64,000 nucleotides of DNA, from NCBI RefSeq assembly GCF_019083805.1, contig NZ_JAHRDV010000003.1, positions 124,001-188,000 of the forward strand, in the 5' to 3' direction. The first letter of the stretch is position 1. Every line of letters begins with the position of its first letter. A program made the position numbers and the translations under genes. A model generated the notes under the pieces. It made no database searches. It was not told the DNA's origin and saw only the letters and a list, made by a program, of their open reading frames with translations. Of this stretch, positions 1 to 8,706 are shown piece after piece. This DNA is from Acetobacter estunensis (lineage in GTDB: Bacteria > Pseudomonadota > Alphaproteobacteria > Acetobacterales > Acetobacteraceae).

Positions 1-2
1 AG

Positions 3-152
3 CAGGCACCCGCAGCACGTATCTGCCACCCCCGCGAAGAGCATCTGCTGCCACTGATGTTCGCTGCGGGCGCGGCTGGTTCCGATCGTGGTGTACGCAC
101 CTATACCGACACCGTTATGGGAAAAGCGCTCTTGGGTTTTCGGTTCGGCTGA
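3..152 (+). CDS. DODA-type extradiol ring-opening dioxygenase, C-terminal fragment (cut by window edge)
   Basis: Only the last 49 codons of a plus-strand gene lie in the window, in frame from base 3 to the TGA at 150-152. The fragment contains HPREEHLLPLMFAAGAAG, which matches the conserved C-terminal block of class III (LigB/4,5-DOPA) extradiol dioxygenases, and ends in an SFRFG-like tail (LGFRFG). The family is cytoplasmic, uses non-heme iron and opens catecholic rings. The iron ligands nearer the N-terminus are outside the window, so activity cannot be judged. The downstream yceI-like gene starts 49 bases later on the same strand, so the two could be cotranscribed. Confidence 0.7.
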   Translation, partial: QAPAARICHPREEHLLPLMFAAGAAGSDRGVRTYTDTVMGKALLGFRFG

Positions 153-200
153 CCCTCTCTCATGGGAGCCTTCGCTCCCTCTCCAAGGAGTTGCAACCTC

Positions 201-803
201 ATGCAGAAACATCTCTTGGCTGCGGCCACTTTTCTGGGCGTTCTATGTTCTTTTGTCGCCGCCCATGCAGCCCCTCTCCCCGCCGATGTGAAGAGCGGCA
301 TTTATGGTGTGGAACCCGCCCACACACAGGTCATCTTCTCACTTCTGCATTTCGGTTTTACCCATTACTCCGGATTACTTTCAGACGCCTCAGGCACATT
401 GGCCTTCGATCCAAAAGACATGACGAAGACAAAGCTGAATGTCGTCCTCAAAGTGGATAGCTTACAAACCACCAGCCCAAGGCTGACCTCTGAATTGAAA
501 ACGGAAAAGTGGCTCGATACGGGTCGTTATCCCACAGCCACTTTTGTCTCCGGCGTCGTCACATCTACGGGCGAAGGCGCAGCCAATATCGCAGGCAACC
601 TCACCTTGCATGGCATCACAAAACCCATTGTCCTCCAAGCCACTTTCATCGGTTCGGGCGAGAACCCAATGGACAAAGCCTACACACTCGGCTTTGAGGG
701 CACCACGACCATCAGCCGCAGTGAGTTTGGCGTGAAGACGTATGTTCCGATGGTGGGCGATCAGGTCCAACTGACCATCGCGGGGGCATTCGAACGCGAG
801 TAA
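201..803 (+). CDS. YceI family periplasmic protein
   Basis: A 200-residue secreted protein. I chose the ATG at 201 because AAGGAG lies at 183-188 and translation from there gives a clean Sec signal peptide (MQKHLLAAATFLGVL, cleavage near AHA-AP); the ATG at 162 would add a non-signal leader. The mature part has the YceI lipocalin-like beta-barrel pattern: YGVEPAHTQVIFSLLHFGFT near the start, then SGLLSDASGTLAFDP, TATFVSG, GNLTLHGITKPI and a closing AGAFERE. YceI proteins bind long isoprenoid-type or other hydrophobic ligands in the periplasm; the ligand here is unknown. The gene converges with the aquaporin-like gene. Confidence 0.88.
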   Translation: MQKHLLAAATFLGVLCSFVAAHAAPLPADVKSGIYGVEPAHTQVIFSLLHFGFTHYSGLLSDASGTLAFDPKDMTKTKLNVVLKVDSLQTTSPRLTSELKTEKWLDTGRYPTATFVSGVVTSTGEGAANIAGNLTLHGITKPIVLQATFIGSGENPMDKAYTLGFEGTTTISRSEFGVKTYVPMVGDQVQLTIAGAFERE

Positions 804-987
804 GATGCAACAGTCACGACACTTTTCCCCTAGGGGCATGCCATGATGCATGGGCATATGACGACAATCACTGCCGTCGATGGCAACCCACGTTTCCAAT
901 AGAAAACACTTAATACGTGCGCAGACCTCAGCTTTACTGTTGGAGTGCACACAATCTAAAATAAAGACAACGTAGACTGATTTATAC

Positions 988-2037
988 TTACGTATCGGGT
1001 TTTTCTTCCACAGCATTTTTACCTTTCTGCATCGCTTCAGTCATCTCAAGATGCTGCCTATATTCCTCATAATACTCGGGCGCAGCATGCACAAAATGCG
1101 GATCGTCCATATGAGGCACTCGACCATAATGTCCAAAATTGACCAGACGGGCCTCCATAAGATGAATTTTACCGAGTATGTCGGCTTTGAGTGCAAGAAC
1201 AGCCAAGGAAGAGCCAATGAACGGTCCCAGAAGATAAATCCATAAACCATTCCAATTCCCAGCGAACAGATCGGGGCCAAATGATCGGGCAAAGTTGGCG
1301 CTATTGCCGGAAATCCAAGCCGTAAGAGGGTTCATGACGAAGAAAAAGACACCGCCAATCCACGGCGTTATCCATTTATGGTGAGGATGAGCGGCCAACC
1401 AGTAAAGAGTGACGATCAGAAGCCCCGTTACCAACATCTCCGAACCAAGGGCAAACCAGACAGAAATACCCGTGTAAGGCACTGTCGCTCCGTAATGAAC
1501 GGCTAGTGCGTCCACTTTCCATGATGAAAGGAGATATCCTATACCGTAGACAATCGCTGTTCCCAGAACCGCTCCAATGACCTGCGAGATCACGTAACCC
1601 AAAGCGTCAATCCACACGATCTTTTTTGACAGCATAAACGCGAGCGTGACGGAGGGATTCAAATGCGCGCCACTGACCTTGCCAAAAGGGGTCATGGCGG
1701 CAGTTGTTCCTGCCAGACCAAAGCACAGACCACACAAAGCCGCCTGCAAGGCTGGATGAGGAGCCAGCCTATCGCCCAGCCATGTCTTAGGTGCAGAAAG
1801 CAGAATTACACAGGCAAGACCTATGAGCATCAGAACAGCAGTCGCGACCATTTCGCAAAAATAAAGCCGCCAATGAAATGGTCGCTCCGGATGTGGTTCA
1901 CCGGCCAACGGCCGGTCATGGAAGTGGATATGAAAATGTGGCCAGTGAATCTGCGGCACTTTGATGTGAGAAAGGGGAAGATGAAAATGCAACGGACGAT
2001 CCCATTTTTCCACTTGATTTCTATTGTCTTTTGACAT
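988..2037 (-). CDS. Atypical aquaporin/MIP family channel with His-rich N-terminus
   Basis: A 349-residue membrane protein of the major intrinsic protein family, predicted to conduct water or small neutral solutes through the inner membrane. About six hydrophobic segments lie between residues 60 and 290. The first half-helix motif is SGAHLNPSVTLAF (NPS at 127-129 instead of NPA). The second is SGNSANFARSFGP (NFA at 248-250 instead of NPA), with the selectivity-filter Arg251 kept. The first 56 residues are unusual: ten histidines, including alternating H-x-H at 34-40. The C-terminal tail (about 60 residues) is charged and longer than in AqpZ. The gene stands alone, convergent with yceI, after an AT-rich upstream region. 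MIP membership is clear; the substrate is not. Confidence 0.8.
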   Translation of the reverse strand: MSKDNRNQVEKWDRPLHFHLPLSHIKVPQIHWPHFHIHFHDRPLAGEPHPERPFHWRLYFCEMVATAVLMLIGLACVILLSAPKTWLGDRLAPHPALQAALCGLCFGLAGTTAAMTPFGKVSGAHLNPSVTLAFMLSKKIVWIDALGYVISQVIGAVLGTAIVYGIGYLLSSWKVDALAVHYGATVPYTGISVWFALGSEMLVTGLLIVTLYWLAAHPHHKWITPWIGGVFFFVMNPLTAWISGNSANFARSFGPDLFAGNWNGLWIYLLGPFIGSSLAVLALKADILGKIHLMEARLVNFGHYGRVPHMDDPHFVHAAPEYYEEYRQHLEMTEAMQKGKNAVEEKPDT

Positions 2038-2392
2038 CTTTCTTCTTTATCGCAATCAACATTTTGACCTGAACGTGATCGTGTGCCGAAAATAATTTCG
2101 ACTTCGCTTTTATTTATGTATGAATGAAATGTAGATATTCAACGTAACATTTTCTTGATTAATTTCACCAAACACAAATGAATATGTATTATATGTATAT
2201 TTACATACCAAAACATAACGCATCGCAAAAAGATGCACAAACCTAACACCACATAATTATACAAAAAACAAAATCTATATTAATTTTGAATTTTAAAAAT
2301 ACAGCTTTTCTTATAAGATCATCAAAACATCTAAACTAAAATATTCGCGTTCTCACACATCCAACCGACCCTCACAAGCAGACCCACAATCG
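2038..2392. other. AT-rich intergenic region, no gene seen
   Basis: About 355 bases between the aquaporin-like start codon and the end of the ABC ATPase gene. The stretch is much richer in A and T than its surroundings, has stop codons in all frames and contains no ORF with family resemblance. It must hold the promoter of the aquaporin-like gene; no specific operator or terminator hairpin could be assigned. Confidence 0.5.
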
Positions 2393-3172
2393 TCATACAT
2401 CCTTATACCCCAACTGCGACAATATCTCCTGCCGTAGTCCAAGAAGATAAGGATCGTCTCTATGGCGATGAAAAGGAGCCTCCACGCGAATATCAGACAG
2501 GATGCGTGAGCGGCTCGCACCGCCCAATGTCAGCACCCGCGTTGCCAGAAACAGTGCTTCATCCACATCATGCGTGACCATGATTGCGGTGAAACCCCTT
2601 TCCTTCCACAGCCTGTGCAATTCCGTCTGCATCGTAAGTCGTGTCAGCGCATCAAGTTTGCCCAAGGGTTCATCGAGAATAAGCATTCGCGGATGATTGA
2701 CGAGAGCACGCGCCAATGCCGTCCTTTGCGCCATCCCACCAGACAACTGGTGTGGCCAAGCCTTTTCAAAACCTCCCAGCCCGACAAGCCGAATAGCTTC
2801 ATCAACAGCCTGGTCGTCTCTTTTCCCTGAAATATCCTGTGAAAGCGCCACATTCTGCCGCACGGTCCGCCACGGATAGAGCGTCGGATCTTGAAACATC
2901 ACGATACGATCCGGACCCGGACCGGTGACGGATTTGCCATCCACCTCGATCCATCCTGCACTCGGTTTTTCAAGACCCGCGATCAACCGCAACAGGGTCG
3001 ATTTACCGCACCCGGACGGCCCAAGGAGCGCCACGAACTCCCCCGCCTCCACACGCAGATCCATCTCCTGAATGACCGGGCGATAGGTTCCATCAATGTG
3101 ATATCCATGCTGCACACCACGAACATGCAGCGCCAACTCCTCACCTGATTTACTCGCCTGCCCCGTCACCAT
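2393..3172 (-). CDS. ABC transporter ATP-binding protein (nitrate/sulfonate/taurine family)
   Basis: A 259-residue cytoplasmic ATPase of the SsuB/TauB type that powers the neighbouring permease. It has Walker A GPSGCGKST, Q-loop region VMFQDPTLYPWRTV, signature LSGGMAQR, Walker B LILDEPLGKLDA and a switch His in VTHDVDEAL. I chose the ATG at 3172, which overlaps the permease stop (ATGGTGA), over an upstream in-frame start at 3307 that would run inside the permease gene. Translational coupling with the permease is therefore likely. It is the last gene of the minus-strand operon that begins with the LysR gene. The substrate is inferred from family and neighbours only. Confidence 0.93.
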   Translation of the reverse strand: MVTGQASKSGEELALHVRGVQHGYHIDGTYRPVIQEMDLRVEAGEFVALLGPSGCGKSTLLRLIAGLEKPSAGWIEVDGKSVTGPGPDRIVMFQDPTLYPWRTVRQNVALSQDISGKRDDQAVDEAIRLVGLGGFEKAWPHQLSGGMAQRTALARALVNHPRMLILDEPLGKLDALTRLTMQTELHRLWKERGFTAIMVTHDVDEALFLATRVLTLGGASRSRILSDIRVEAPFHRHRDDPYLLGLRQEILSQLGYKDV

Positions 3173-4146
3173 TTCAGACCATCCTTCTGCCAGACAAGAA
3201 GTTTGTCGCGCACCCGAAACAGAAGCGTAATCAGACCGGTGCACATGACGGACATCACCACGAGCGCTGCATACATGTTGGGATAGGCCGCCCATCCCTG
3301 CGCCCACTGCATGTAGAAGCCCAGTCCCGCTTTCACTCCCAGCATTTCAGCCACCACCAGCATGGCGAACGACGCGCCCAGCCCCATGAACAGCCCCACA
3401 AAAATCTGTGGAAGAGCGGCCGGAAGAGCAACGCGGAAGACAAGAAACCGCTCCCCGGCTCCCATGGTGCGCGCCACGTCATGAAAAGCCGGGTCCACGG
3501 CTGAAATGCCCGACCATGTCAACACGGCCACGGGGAAAGCCGAAGCCAGCATCATCAACGCTTCGCCAGCCACCCAGCTTGACGGGATCATGACGAAGGC
3601 AAGCGGCAGCAGAGCAACCGGAGGCAGTGGGCCGATCATGCGCAGCACCGGGTGCACCCAGTAGCGAAATCGCATGGAGCGCCCCAGTCCAATCCCCACA
3701 GCAATGCCGAGCAGAGAACCAAGGCTATAGCCCACCAGCAGCAACCCGAGCGAATGAAGCAGCGAATTGCCCAGACGCGCCCAGTCTGTGAGGAAAACAT
3801 CCAGAAGATCCTGCGGGGTGCCAAAGAATGGACGTGGGAGCAAAAGCAGTTTGGCCTGTGCCACCTCCCACGCACCAAGCCCCAAACCAAGTGCCAATGC
3901 CCATGCGGCGCGCTCACGAAGCAGCTTCAGCGCGGCACCGGTCAGTAAAGCAATTCCCACCACAGCAAAGACAGCCGCAAGCACATCGGTAGCGGGAAAA
4001 TCATCCGCATCCGGCCAACGCCATGTCAGGAAGGCCGCAAACAGCCACACCGGCCCCGCAAGCCATGCCACGGGCGATGTCCTCACCACCGCCCGTGTCT
4101 CAGTGTCTGGCACATCCGCCACAAACGTCGCTTCCGCCCCGCTCAT
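3166..4146 (-). CDS. ABC transporter permease (SsuC/TauC family) with extra N-terminal membrane segments
   Basis: A 326-residue inner-membrane permease. The C-terminal two thirds (from about residue 110) match the binding-protein-dependent permease domain, with the cytoplasmic EAA-like loop around AFHDVARTMGAGERFLVFR followed by VALPAALPQ. Before this there are two or three further hydrophobic segments (about residues 28-105), more than SsuC usually has. The gene overlaps the upstream binding protein gene by four bases (ATGA at 4143-4146) and the downstream ATPase gene by seven, so the three form a tightly coupled transporter operon. A sulfonate or related organosulfur substrate is inferred from the flavin reductase and monooxygenase nearby. 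Confidence 0.9.
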   Translation of the reverse strand: MSGAEATFVADVPDTETRAVVRTSPVAWLAGPVWLFAAFLTWRWPDADDFPATDVLAAVFAVVGIALLTGAALKLLRERAAWALALGLGLGAWEVAQAKLLLLPRPFFGTPQDLLDVFLTDWARLGNSLLHSLGLLLVGYSLGSLLGIAVGIGLGRSMRFRYWVHPVLRMIGPLPPVALLPLAFVMIPSSWVAGEALMMLASAFPVAVLTWSGISAVDPAFHDVARTMGAGERFLVFRVALPAALPQIFVGLFMGLGASFAMLVVAEMLGVKAGLGFYMQWAQGWAAYPNMYAALVVMSVMCTGLITLLFRVRDKLLVWQKDGLKW

Positions 4147-5204
4147 GACGCGAACAGATCCTGTGTCACCCGCGCGGCATACCGTGTAGTGTCGAGCGAA
4201 GATCGAAACACGCCAATCCCCTTGAGCGCCTCCGCATAACGCACGATTTCATCACGGAAAGACCCGGCAAGAGTCTGGTGATGATGCCCCTGTATCCGAA
4301 TCATCTCGGCAATATCTTGCGCTGGAACCTTGGGAGCAAAGGGCTGGAATATCTTTCCGGCTTCATCGGGGTTGCAAGCCAGCCAGGCTCCCGCATCCAT
4401 GATTGCTCGTGTAACCGCACGCGCCACATCCGGCTCGTTCCGCACCAGACTGCCCCGCAGACCGATAACGCAGCACGTCGTATGCGCCCATGCTCCGGTC
4501 ATGTTGCTGTCGATGTCCCGCAGATTGAACTGCTTCTTCTGCATCCAGCTTACAGGATCACCATCCGAAATGGCCTGCACTTCACCCCTTTGCAAAGCCA
4601 GCGGCAGAAGATCGGGAGGAAAGGCACGCCACGAAACATCGGTTTCGGGATCCACTCCTGCTTCTTTCAGACGGATGGAGAAGAAATTGCGATCCGGTCC
4701 ACCCATGTCGGTCACGCCGACTGTTTTACCCTTCAAATCACTCAGAGAACGGATGGAACTGTCACGGGCCGTCATCAGATACATGCAGCCCGCATGAAGA
4801 CCGGCCACTAGTTTCACGTCAAAACCCTGTTGCAACGGCTTGAGCCACCGCAGCGCCATGCCGGGCGCTCCGTCCGCCTTTCCCGTGGCCAGCGCCTCAA
4901 GAAGCTGATCGGTTGCACCGCCGAAATTCACATAATCCACTTCAATATTGTGACGCGCGAAAAATCCCTTTTCTTTAGCCACAGGAACAGCCGCCGTGCA
5001 GATCGAGTTCTCGTTCCATGCAATCGTCAACTTGCGTGGTTTGGTCAGCGGCGTGACATCCCCGGCAATCGCTGCCGCGCACGCCCCCTCATGATCCGGC
5101 ATGTTCTGTGCATGAAGAGAACGCGAAGCCAGAGTGGCCGCTCCCACGCCAGAAAATGCCGCACCAAGAAGCCATCTGCGGGAAAAAGAGGCACCGAACA
5201 TCAT
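4143..5204 (-). CDS. Tat-exported ABC substrate-binding protein (NitT/TauT family)
   Basis: A 353-residue periplasmic solute-binding protein. The start at 5204 sits in TGATGATG, overlapping the flavin reductase stop; the longer frame up to 5279 lies inside that gene. The N-terminus has a twin-arginine signal (SRRWLLGAAF, ending near LHAQ), unlike the Sec signals usual in SsuA. The mature part has the NMT1/SsuA-like pattern: AWNENS, VAKEKGFFARHNIEVDYV, FGGATDQLLEALATGKADG, LKGKTVGV. Several cysteines (NSICTAA, HAGCMY, HTTCCV) are a noticeable feature. It feeds the downstream permease and ATPase. It may bind an aliphatic sulfonate or related anion; the ligand cannot be read from sequence. Confidence 0.88.
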   Translation of the reverse strand: MMFGASFSRRWLLGAAFSGVGAATLASRSLHAQNMPDHEGACAAAIAGDVTPLTKPRKLTIAWNENSICTAAVPVAKEKGFFARHNIEVDYVNFGGATDQLLEALATGKADGAPGMALRWLKPLQQGFDVKLVAGLHAGCMYLMTARDSSIRSLSDLKGKTVGVTDMGGPDRNFFSIRLKEAGVDPETDVSWRAFPPDLLPLALQRGEVQAISDGDPVSWMQKKQFNLRDIDSNMTGAWAHTTCCVIGLRGSLVRNEPDVARAVTRAIMDAGAWLACNPDEAGKIFQPFAPKVPAQDIAEMIRIQGHHHQTLAGSFRDEIVRYAEALKGIGVFRSSLDTTRYAARVTQDLFAS

Positions 5205-5764
5205 CAAGCCGTATCCTGAGCTGCCAGAGGCGCCGTCAGCGGCGCAAAGGGAAGATGGTGAAAAGCACGGCCGCACCATGCCAGACCGGTGGCAATCCGC
5301 TCACTGATGACAATGTCACGCACCACACAGAACAGAACATCATGCGTGCCGGACACACGGATATCCTCAATCATGCAATCCAGCGTTACAGCCGCGTCGT
5401 CGAGCAACGGCGCACCTGTTCTTCCGACACGCCAAACACCACTTGCAAACTTTTCATCGGACGTGCGGCGCGAACTTGCGAAAACCCCCGCCACACCGTC
5501 ATGCCCATGCCCAAGAATGCTGATCCCCACCACACCATTGCCCCGGAATGCCTCATGGGAACGATTGCTGCGATTGAGGCACACCAGAACAGTCGGAGGC
5601 GTATCGCTCACACTCGTAATGGCGGACACCGTCAGCCCGTGGCGTCCGGCAGGACCGTCGGTGGCCACCACTGTCACGGGCGCCCCCAGACGGCTCATGG
5701 CTTCCCGGAACAGTTCCACCGAAACCGATGAGTTCACCTCGAACAGGGCACTATCAGGCCGCAT
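5204..5764 (-). CDS. Flavin reductase domain protein (NAD(P)H:FMN oxidoreductase)
   Basis: A 186-residue cytoplasmic enzyme of the HpaC/flavin-reductase-like family, which supplies FMNH2 to two-component monooxygenases. The family pattern is clear: FREAMSRLGAPVTVVAT, GLTVSAITSVSDTPPTVLVCLNRSN (FMN contact), FASSRRTSDEKFASGVW, and a late beta-strand with GTHDVLFCVVRDI. It overlaps the upstream peroxiredoxin-like gene by eleven bases and the downstream binding protein gene by one, so it is in the transporter operon. Its most likely partners are the two LLM-class monooxygenases at 7608 and 27576. The pairing is inferred, not shown. Confidence 0.88.
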   Translation of the reverse strand: MRPDSALFEVNSSVSVELFREAMSRLGAPVTVVATDGPAGRHGLTVSAITSVSDTPPTVLVCLNRSNRSHEAFRGNGVVGISILGHGHDGVAGVFASSRRTSDEKFASGVWRVGRTGAPLLDDAAVTLDCMIEDIRVSGTHDVLFCVVRDIVISERIATGLAWCGRAFHHLPFAPLTAPLAAQDTA

Positions 5765-6452
5765 GAGAGACCTCTCCTCGGTTCAGTCCCAGAACTGAAA
5801 GGACACGCGCGCTTTCCGTGCGGTCCATCCAGTCGGGCGAAACATCTGCAAAATGCACGACACGCTCGGGCCCCACGACAATGACCGCAGGTTTGGGAAG
5901 CTCCCATGTATCATCAAGACCATTCAGAGCCGCGCTCTTCCCGCCCTTGGCAAGAGCACTCTGCCGGGACGCTTCATCGAAGGTGTAGGTCAGGCCCAGC
6001 GCCCGCGACAGCTTCAGCCCTGTATCGGTGACAACCGGGAAAGGAAGATCATGACGTACAGCAATGTCGGAAAGCGCCGCTGCCGGCTGGGGAGAAATCG
6101 CCACCAGCGGAATGCCTGCGGCCTTAAGGTCCGGCCACAGAGTGTCGCGATAATGAGGAAGGGCTATGTTGCAGGCCGGACAACCGGCAAAACGGAAGAA
6201 CACCAGAACCGCCGGTCCTTTCGCCACCAGATCATCCAGCGAAACCGTGCTTCCATCGACGGCCGGAAGCGTAAAGGCTGGCAACACATCCCCTTCACGC
6301 ACGATATGCGCTGTCTTGCCATGCTCGCGCACCAGCGTTTGCCTCTGGTTTACGTTGACGGCCAGAGCCGCAGGCTCCCACGTGCACTCACGCTCTTCTT
6401 CGAGAGAGCGGAACTGTGCGCGAAGGGGAGCAGCAGATGCAGATGACGTCAT
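5754..6452 (-). CDS. Peroxiredoxin-like (AhpC/TSA) protein with CPAC motif
   Basis: A 232-residue thioredoxin-fold protein. I chose the ATG at 6452, preceded by AACGAGG, over in-frame starts up to 6545. Residues 53-100 carry the redoxin core: DVLPAFTLPAVDGSTVSL, then VLVFFRFAGCPACNIALPHY with Cys91 and Cys94 as a CxxC pair, then PLVAISPQ. The C-terminal part has an insertion rich in charged residues before PAVIVVGPERVVHFADVSPDW. It probably reduces peroxides or disulfides in the cytoplasm; no signal peptide is evident. Its place between the LysR and flavin reductase genes suggests protection from peroxide made by flavin chemistry. That role is inferred. Confidence 0.85.
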   Translation of the reverse strand: MTSSASAAPLRAQFRSLEEERECTWEPAALAVNVNQRQTLVREHGKTAHIVREGDVLPAFTLPAVDGSTVSLDDLVAKGPAVLVFFRFAGCPACNIALPHYRDTLWPDLKAAGIPLVAISPQPAAALSDIAVRHDLPFPVVTDTGLKLSRALGLTYTFDEASRQSALAKGGKSAALNGLDDTWELPKPAVIVVGPERVVHFADVSPDWMDRTESARVLSVLGLNRGEVSHAA

Positions 6453-6548
6453 GAGAAACCTCGTTGCGAAAATCGGAACGATCCGATCCTGCCGCGAAGA
6501 CTTCCCTGACGCATAAGGAGTTCTTGTCATCCGTTCCTTGAGCATCTT

Positions 6549-7451
6549 TCAACCGCTCGCGGCAGCCGCCAGCAGATCCCCAAGATCGGTTGCAGCATCA
6601 CCAAGATGGTTACGTCGCACAAGAATGGTCTCGATCTCAGGAACCGCAGGAAGAGCATCGCCTGTAATGGTCGGCAGACCTTCCGCCGTCGCGAAGCGAC
6701 GCGTGCGGCAACTCACACCCAGTCCGCCACGCACACCGGCACGCATGGCTGGAAGGTTGGGTGTTTCCAGCACAAGTCGGTAATCGCGTCGCTCCTGTGT
6801 CAGCACCCGCAGAGCGGCATCGCGAAAACGGCAGGGTGGCTCAAGAAGAACCAGCGGCACCTCGGACCGTTCCGCAATGGCTGGATCGCCGATCCAGGTC
6901 ATGCGGTCGTGCCCAACCACTTTCCATGTCGCGCCAGAACGATCTCCGTGCTGCCCCAGGCACAAAACCAGATCGAGCCTTGAGCGGTCGAACATCTCAA
7001 GCAGTTCTGCCGATCCTCCCACACGCACCACCAGCCGCGAACGGGGGTGTGCCAGACGAAACTGTCCCAGCACGTCCGGCAAGAGTGTGTCGGCAAAGTC
7101 CTGCACCATACCAACGCTGATCGGCTCCGGCTCGGAATCCTGCCCAAGGGTGCGCATGATCCGGTCATTGAGTGCAAGAAGCTGGCGCGCATATCCCACC
7201 AGTTCCTCACCGATGGGTGTGAGAATCAGACGACGGCCATCGCGGCGAAAAAGCTTCTGCTGAAGCACGTCTTCCAGCCGCTTCATCTGCAAGCTGAGCG
7301 CGGATTGGGTCAGGAAGATCGTCTCCGTGGCCTGCGCCATCGAACCCGCTTCCACGATGGCCACGAACGACCGCAGCAATTCGCTCGGCACATTGCGCGC
7401 CATGCGCTGAGGCAGCGGAGTGGCTGAGGAAGATTGGGCGGTTTGGGACAT
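6549..7451 (-). CDS. LysR family transcriptional regulator
   Basis: A 300-residue regulator. The winged helix-turn-helix is at about residues 22-80 (LLRSFVAIVEAGSMAQATETIFLTQSALS, LEDVLQQKLFRRDGRRLILT), followed by the periplasmic-binding-protein-like effector domain (DFADTLLPDVLGQFRLAHPRS and onward). It lies divergent from the monooxygenase gene at 7608 and upstream of the transporter operon on its own strand, the usual position of a LysR activator of both units. The effector might be a sulfur metabolite, as for CysB/Cbl, but it is not a close CysB match by eye. Confidence 0.93.
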   Translation of the reverse strand: MSQTAQSSSATPLPQRMARNVPSELLRSFVAIVEAGSMAQATETIFLTQSALSLQMKRLEDVLQQKLFRRDGRRLILTPIGEELVGYARQLLALNDRIMRTLGQDSEPEPISVGMVQDFADTLLPDVLGQFRLAHPRSRLVVRVGGSAELLEMFDRSRLDLVLCLGQHGDRSGATWKVVGHDRMTWIGDPAIAERSEVPLVLLEPPCRFRDAALRVLTQERRDYRLVLETPNLPAMRAGVRGGLGVSCRTRRFATAEGLPTITGDALPAVPEIETILVRRNHLGDAATDLGDLLAAAASG

Positions 7452-7607
7452 GCCGAGGTCTCCAGTCTCACTCTCCGCTTAGTGGACGATGTGGCCACAT
7501 TAAGAGAGATGAAGTGCGTCTTGAGCATTCCTTGCTTGCTTTTAATCGATTTTCAAGCGTTAATTTTATTATCAACTATATTTTTTAGTAATTAAGGAGC
7601 GTTGACC
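7452..7607. promoter_or_regulatory. Divergent regulatory region between LysR gene and monooxygenase operon
   Basis: About 156 bases separate the two divergent start codons. The half nearest the monooxygenase gene is strongly AT-rich (7530-7590) and includes TTAA-flanked segments that could be LysR target sites, but no clear symmetrical T-N11-A operator could be fixed. AAGGAG at 7594-7599 serves the ATG at 7608. Promoters for both operons must lie here. Confidence 0.5.
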
Positions 7608-8699
7608 ATGCCCGTCGAGTTCATCGGCTTCATCGGCAGCCGCAATCATTCAGAAATCGTTCCTCCATCCGGCCCCGTCGTGGATCCGAAACATATCGAG
7701 ACAGCCGCAAAAATTCACGATAACGGAGGATTCGACCGTGCACTGATCGCGTTTCACTCCAATTCACCCGAAAGCATACTGATCGCACAACACGCCGCCT
7801 CAACCGCGCCTGATCTCGGTCTGTTGATCGCTCACCGCCCCGGTTTCAATGCCCCGACCATAGCCGCGCGTCAGTTTGCCACACTCGATCACATCACCAG
7901 AGGTCGTGTTGCTGTGCATATCATCACTGGAGGAAGTGATTTGGAACTGCAGGCCGATGGCGATCACACCACCAAGGCCCAGCGTTATGCCCGCACCAGC
8001 GAGTATCTCGACATTGTGCGGCGGGAATGGCGCGAGACTTCACCATTCGATTACAAGGGCGAATTCTACGACGTGCATGGGGCCAATTCGCTCGTCCATC
8101 CCTATCGAGAAGAGGGGATTCCCGTATATTTCGGCGGCTCCTCGGAAGAGGCGATCGAGGTCGCGGGCAAACATGCCGATGTGTATGCCCTATGGGGTGA
8201 AACCTACGAGCAGGTGGCCGAAACCGTAGCCCGTGTTCGCGCTTCCGCAGCGAAGCATGGTCGCTCACCCCGTTTCTCCCTTTCCCTGCGGCCTATCCTT
8301 GCAGAAACGGAAGAAGCCGCATGGGCACGTGCCGATCGTATTCTTGAAAAAGCCCACGCTCTTCAGGAAAAGACCGGCTATATCCGCGCGGCGGAAATCC
8401 CCAATGAGGGGTCACGTCGTCTACTGGCCGCTGCCGCTCAAGGAACGCGGCTCGATAAACGGCTCTGGACGGGCCTTGCCGCGCTGACGGGCGCCAAAGG
8501 CAACTCCACTTCGCTAGTCGGCACGCCTCAGCAAGTGGCTGAAGCCCTCATCGATTATTACCGGCTGGGCATCTCCACCTTCCTCATCCGTGGTTTCGAT
8601 CCTCTTCTCGACGCCTACGAATACGGTCGCGACCTGATCCCTCTGGTGCGTGAACTGGTGGCCGCAGAAGACAATCGTCACCTCACACGCGCGGCATGA
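7608..8699 (+). CDS. LLM class flavin-dependent monooxygenase (alkanesulfonate monooxygenase-like)
   Basis: A 363-residue luciferase-like TIM-barrel enzyme that should use FMNH2 and oxygen to cleave an organosulfur compound. I chose ATG 7608 (AAGGAG eight bases upstream) over an in-frame TTG at 7602. Family landmarks resemble SsuD/SfnG-type proteins: FDRALIAFHSNSPES, GLLIAHRPGFNAPTIAARQFATLD, GRVAVHIITGGSDLELQADGD, RYARTSEYLDIVRREW and YFGGSSEEAIEVAGKHADVYALWGE. The C-terminal region has LVGTPQQVAEALIDYYRLGISTFLIRGFDP. It is first in an operon with hydroxyacid dehydrogenase, aldolase, thiol dioxygenase and rhodanese genes, and has a close paralogue at 27576. The exact substrate is unknown. 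Confidence 0.92.
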   Translation: MPVEFIGFIGSRNHSEIVPPSGPVVDPKHIETAAKIHDNGGFDRALIAFHSNSPESILIAQHAASTAPDLGLLIAHRPGFNAPTIAARQFATLDHITRGRVAVHIITGGSDLELQADGDHTTKAQRYARTSEYLDIVRREWRETSPFDYKGEFYDVHGANSLVHPYREEGIPVYFGGSSEEAIEVAGKHADVYALWGETYEQVAETVARVRASAAKHGRSPRFSLSLRPILAETEEAAWARADRILEKAHALQEKTGYIRAAEIPNEGSRRLLAAAAQGTRLDKRLWTGLAALTGAKGNSTSLVGTPQQVAEALIDYYRLGISTFLIRGFDPLLDAYEYGRDLIPLVRELVAAEDNRHLTRAA

Positions 8700-8706
8700 C
8701 ACTGCC

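Noticed and set aside
101-301. Open frame on the minus strand across the YceI start
   Set aside because: It lies antisense to the YceI signal peptide region and the dioxygenase tail and has no family resemblance.
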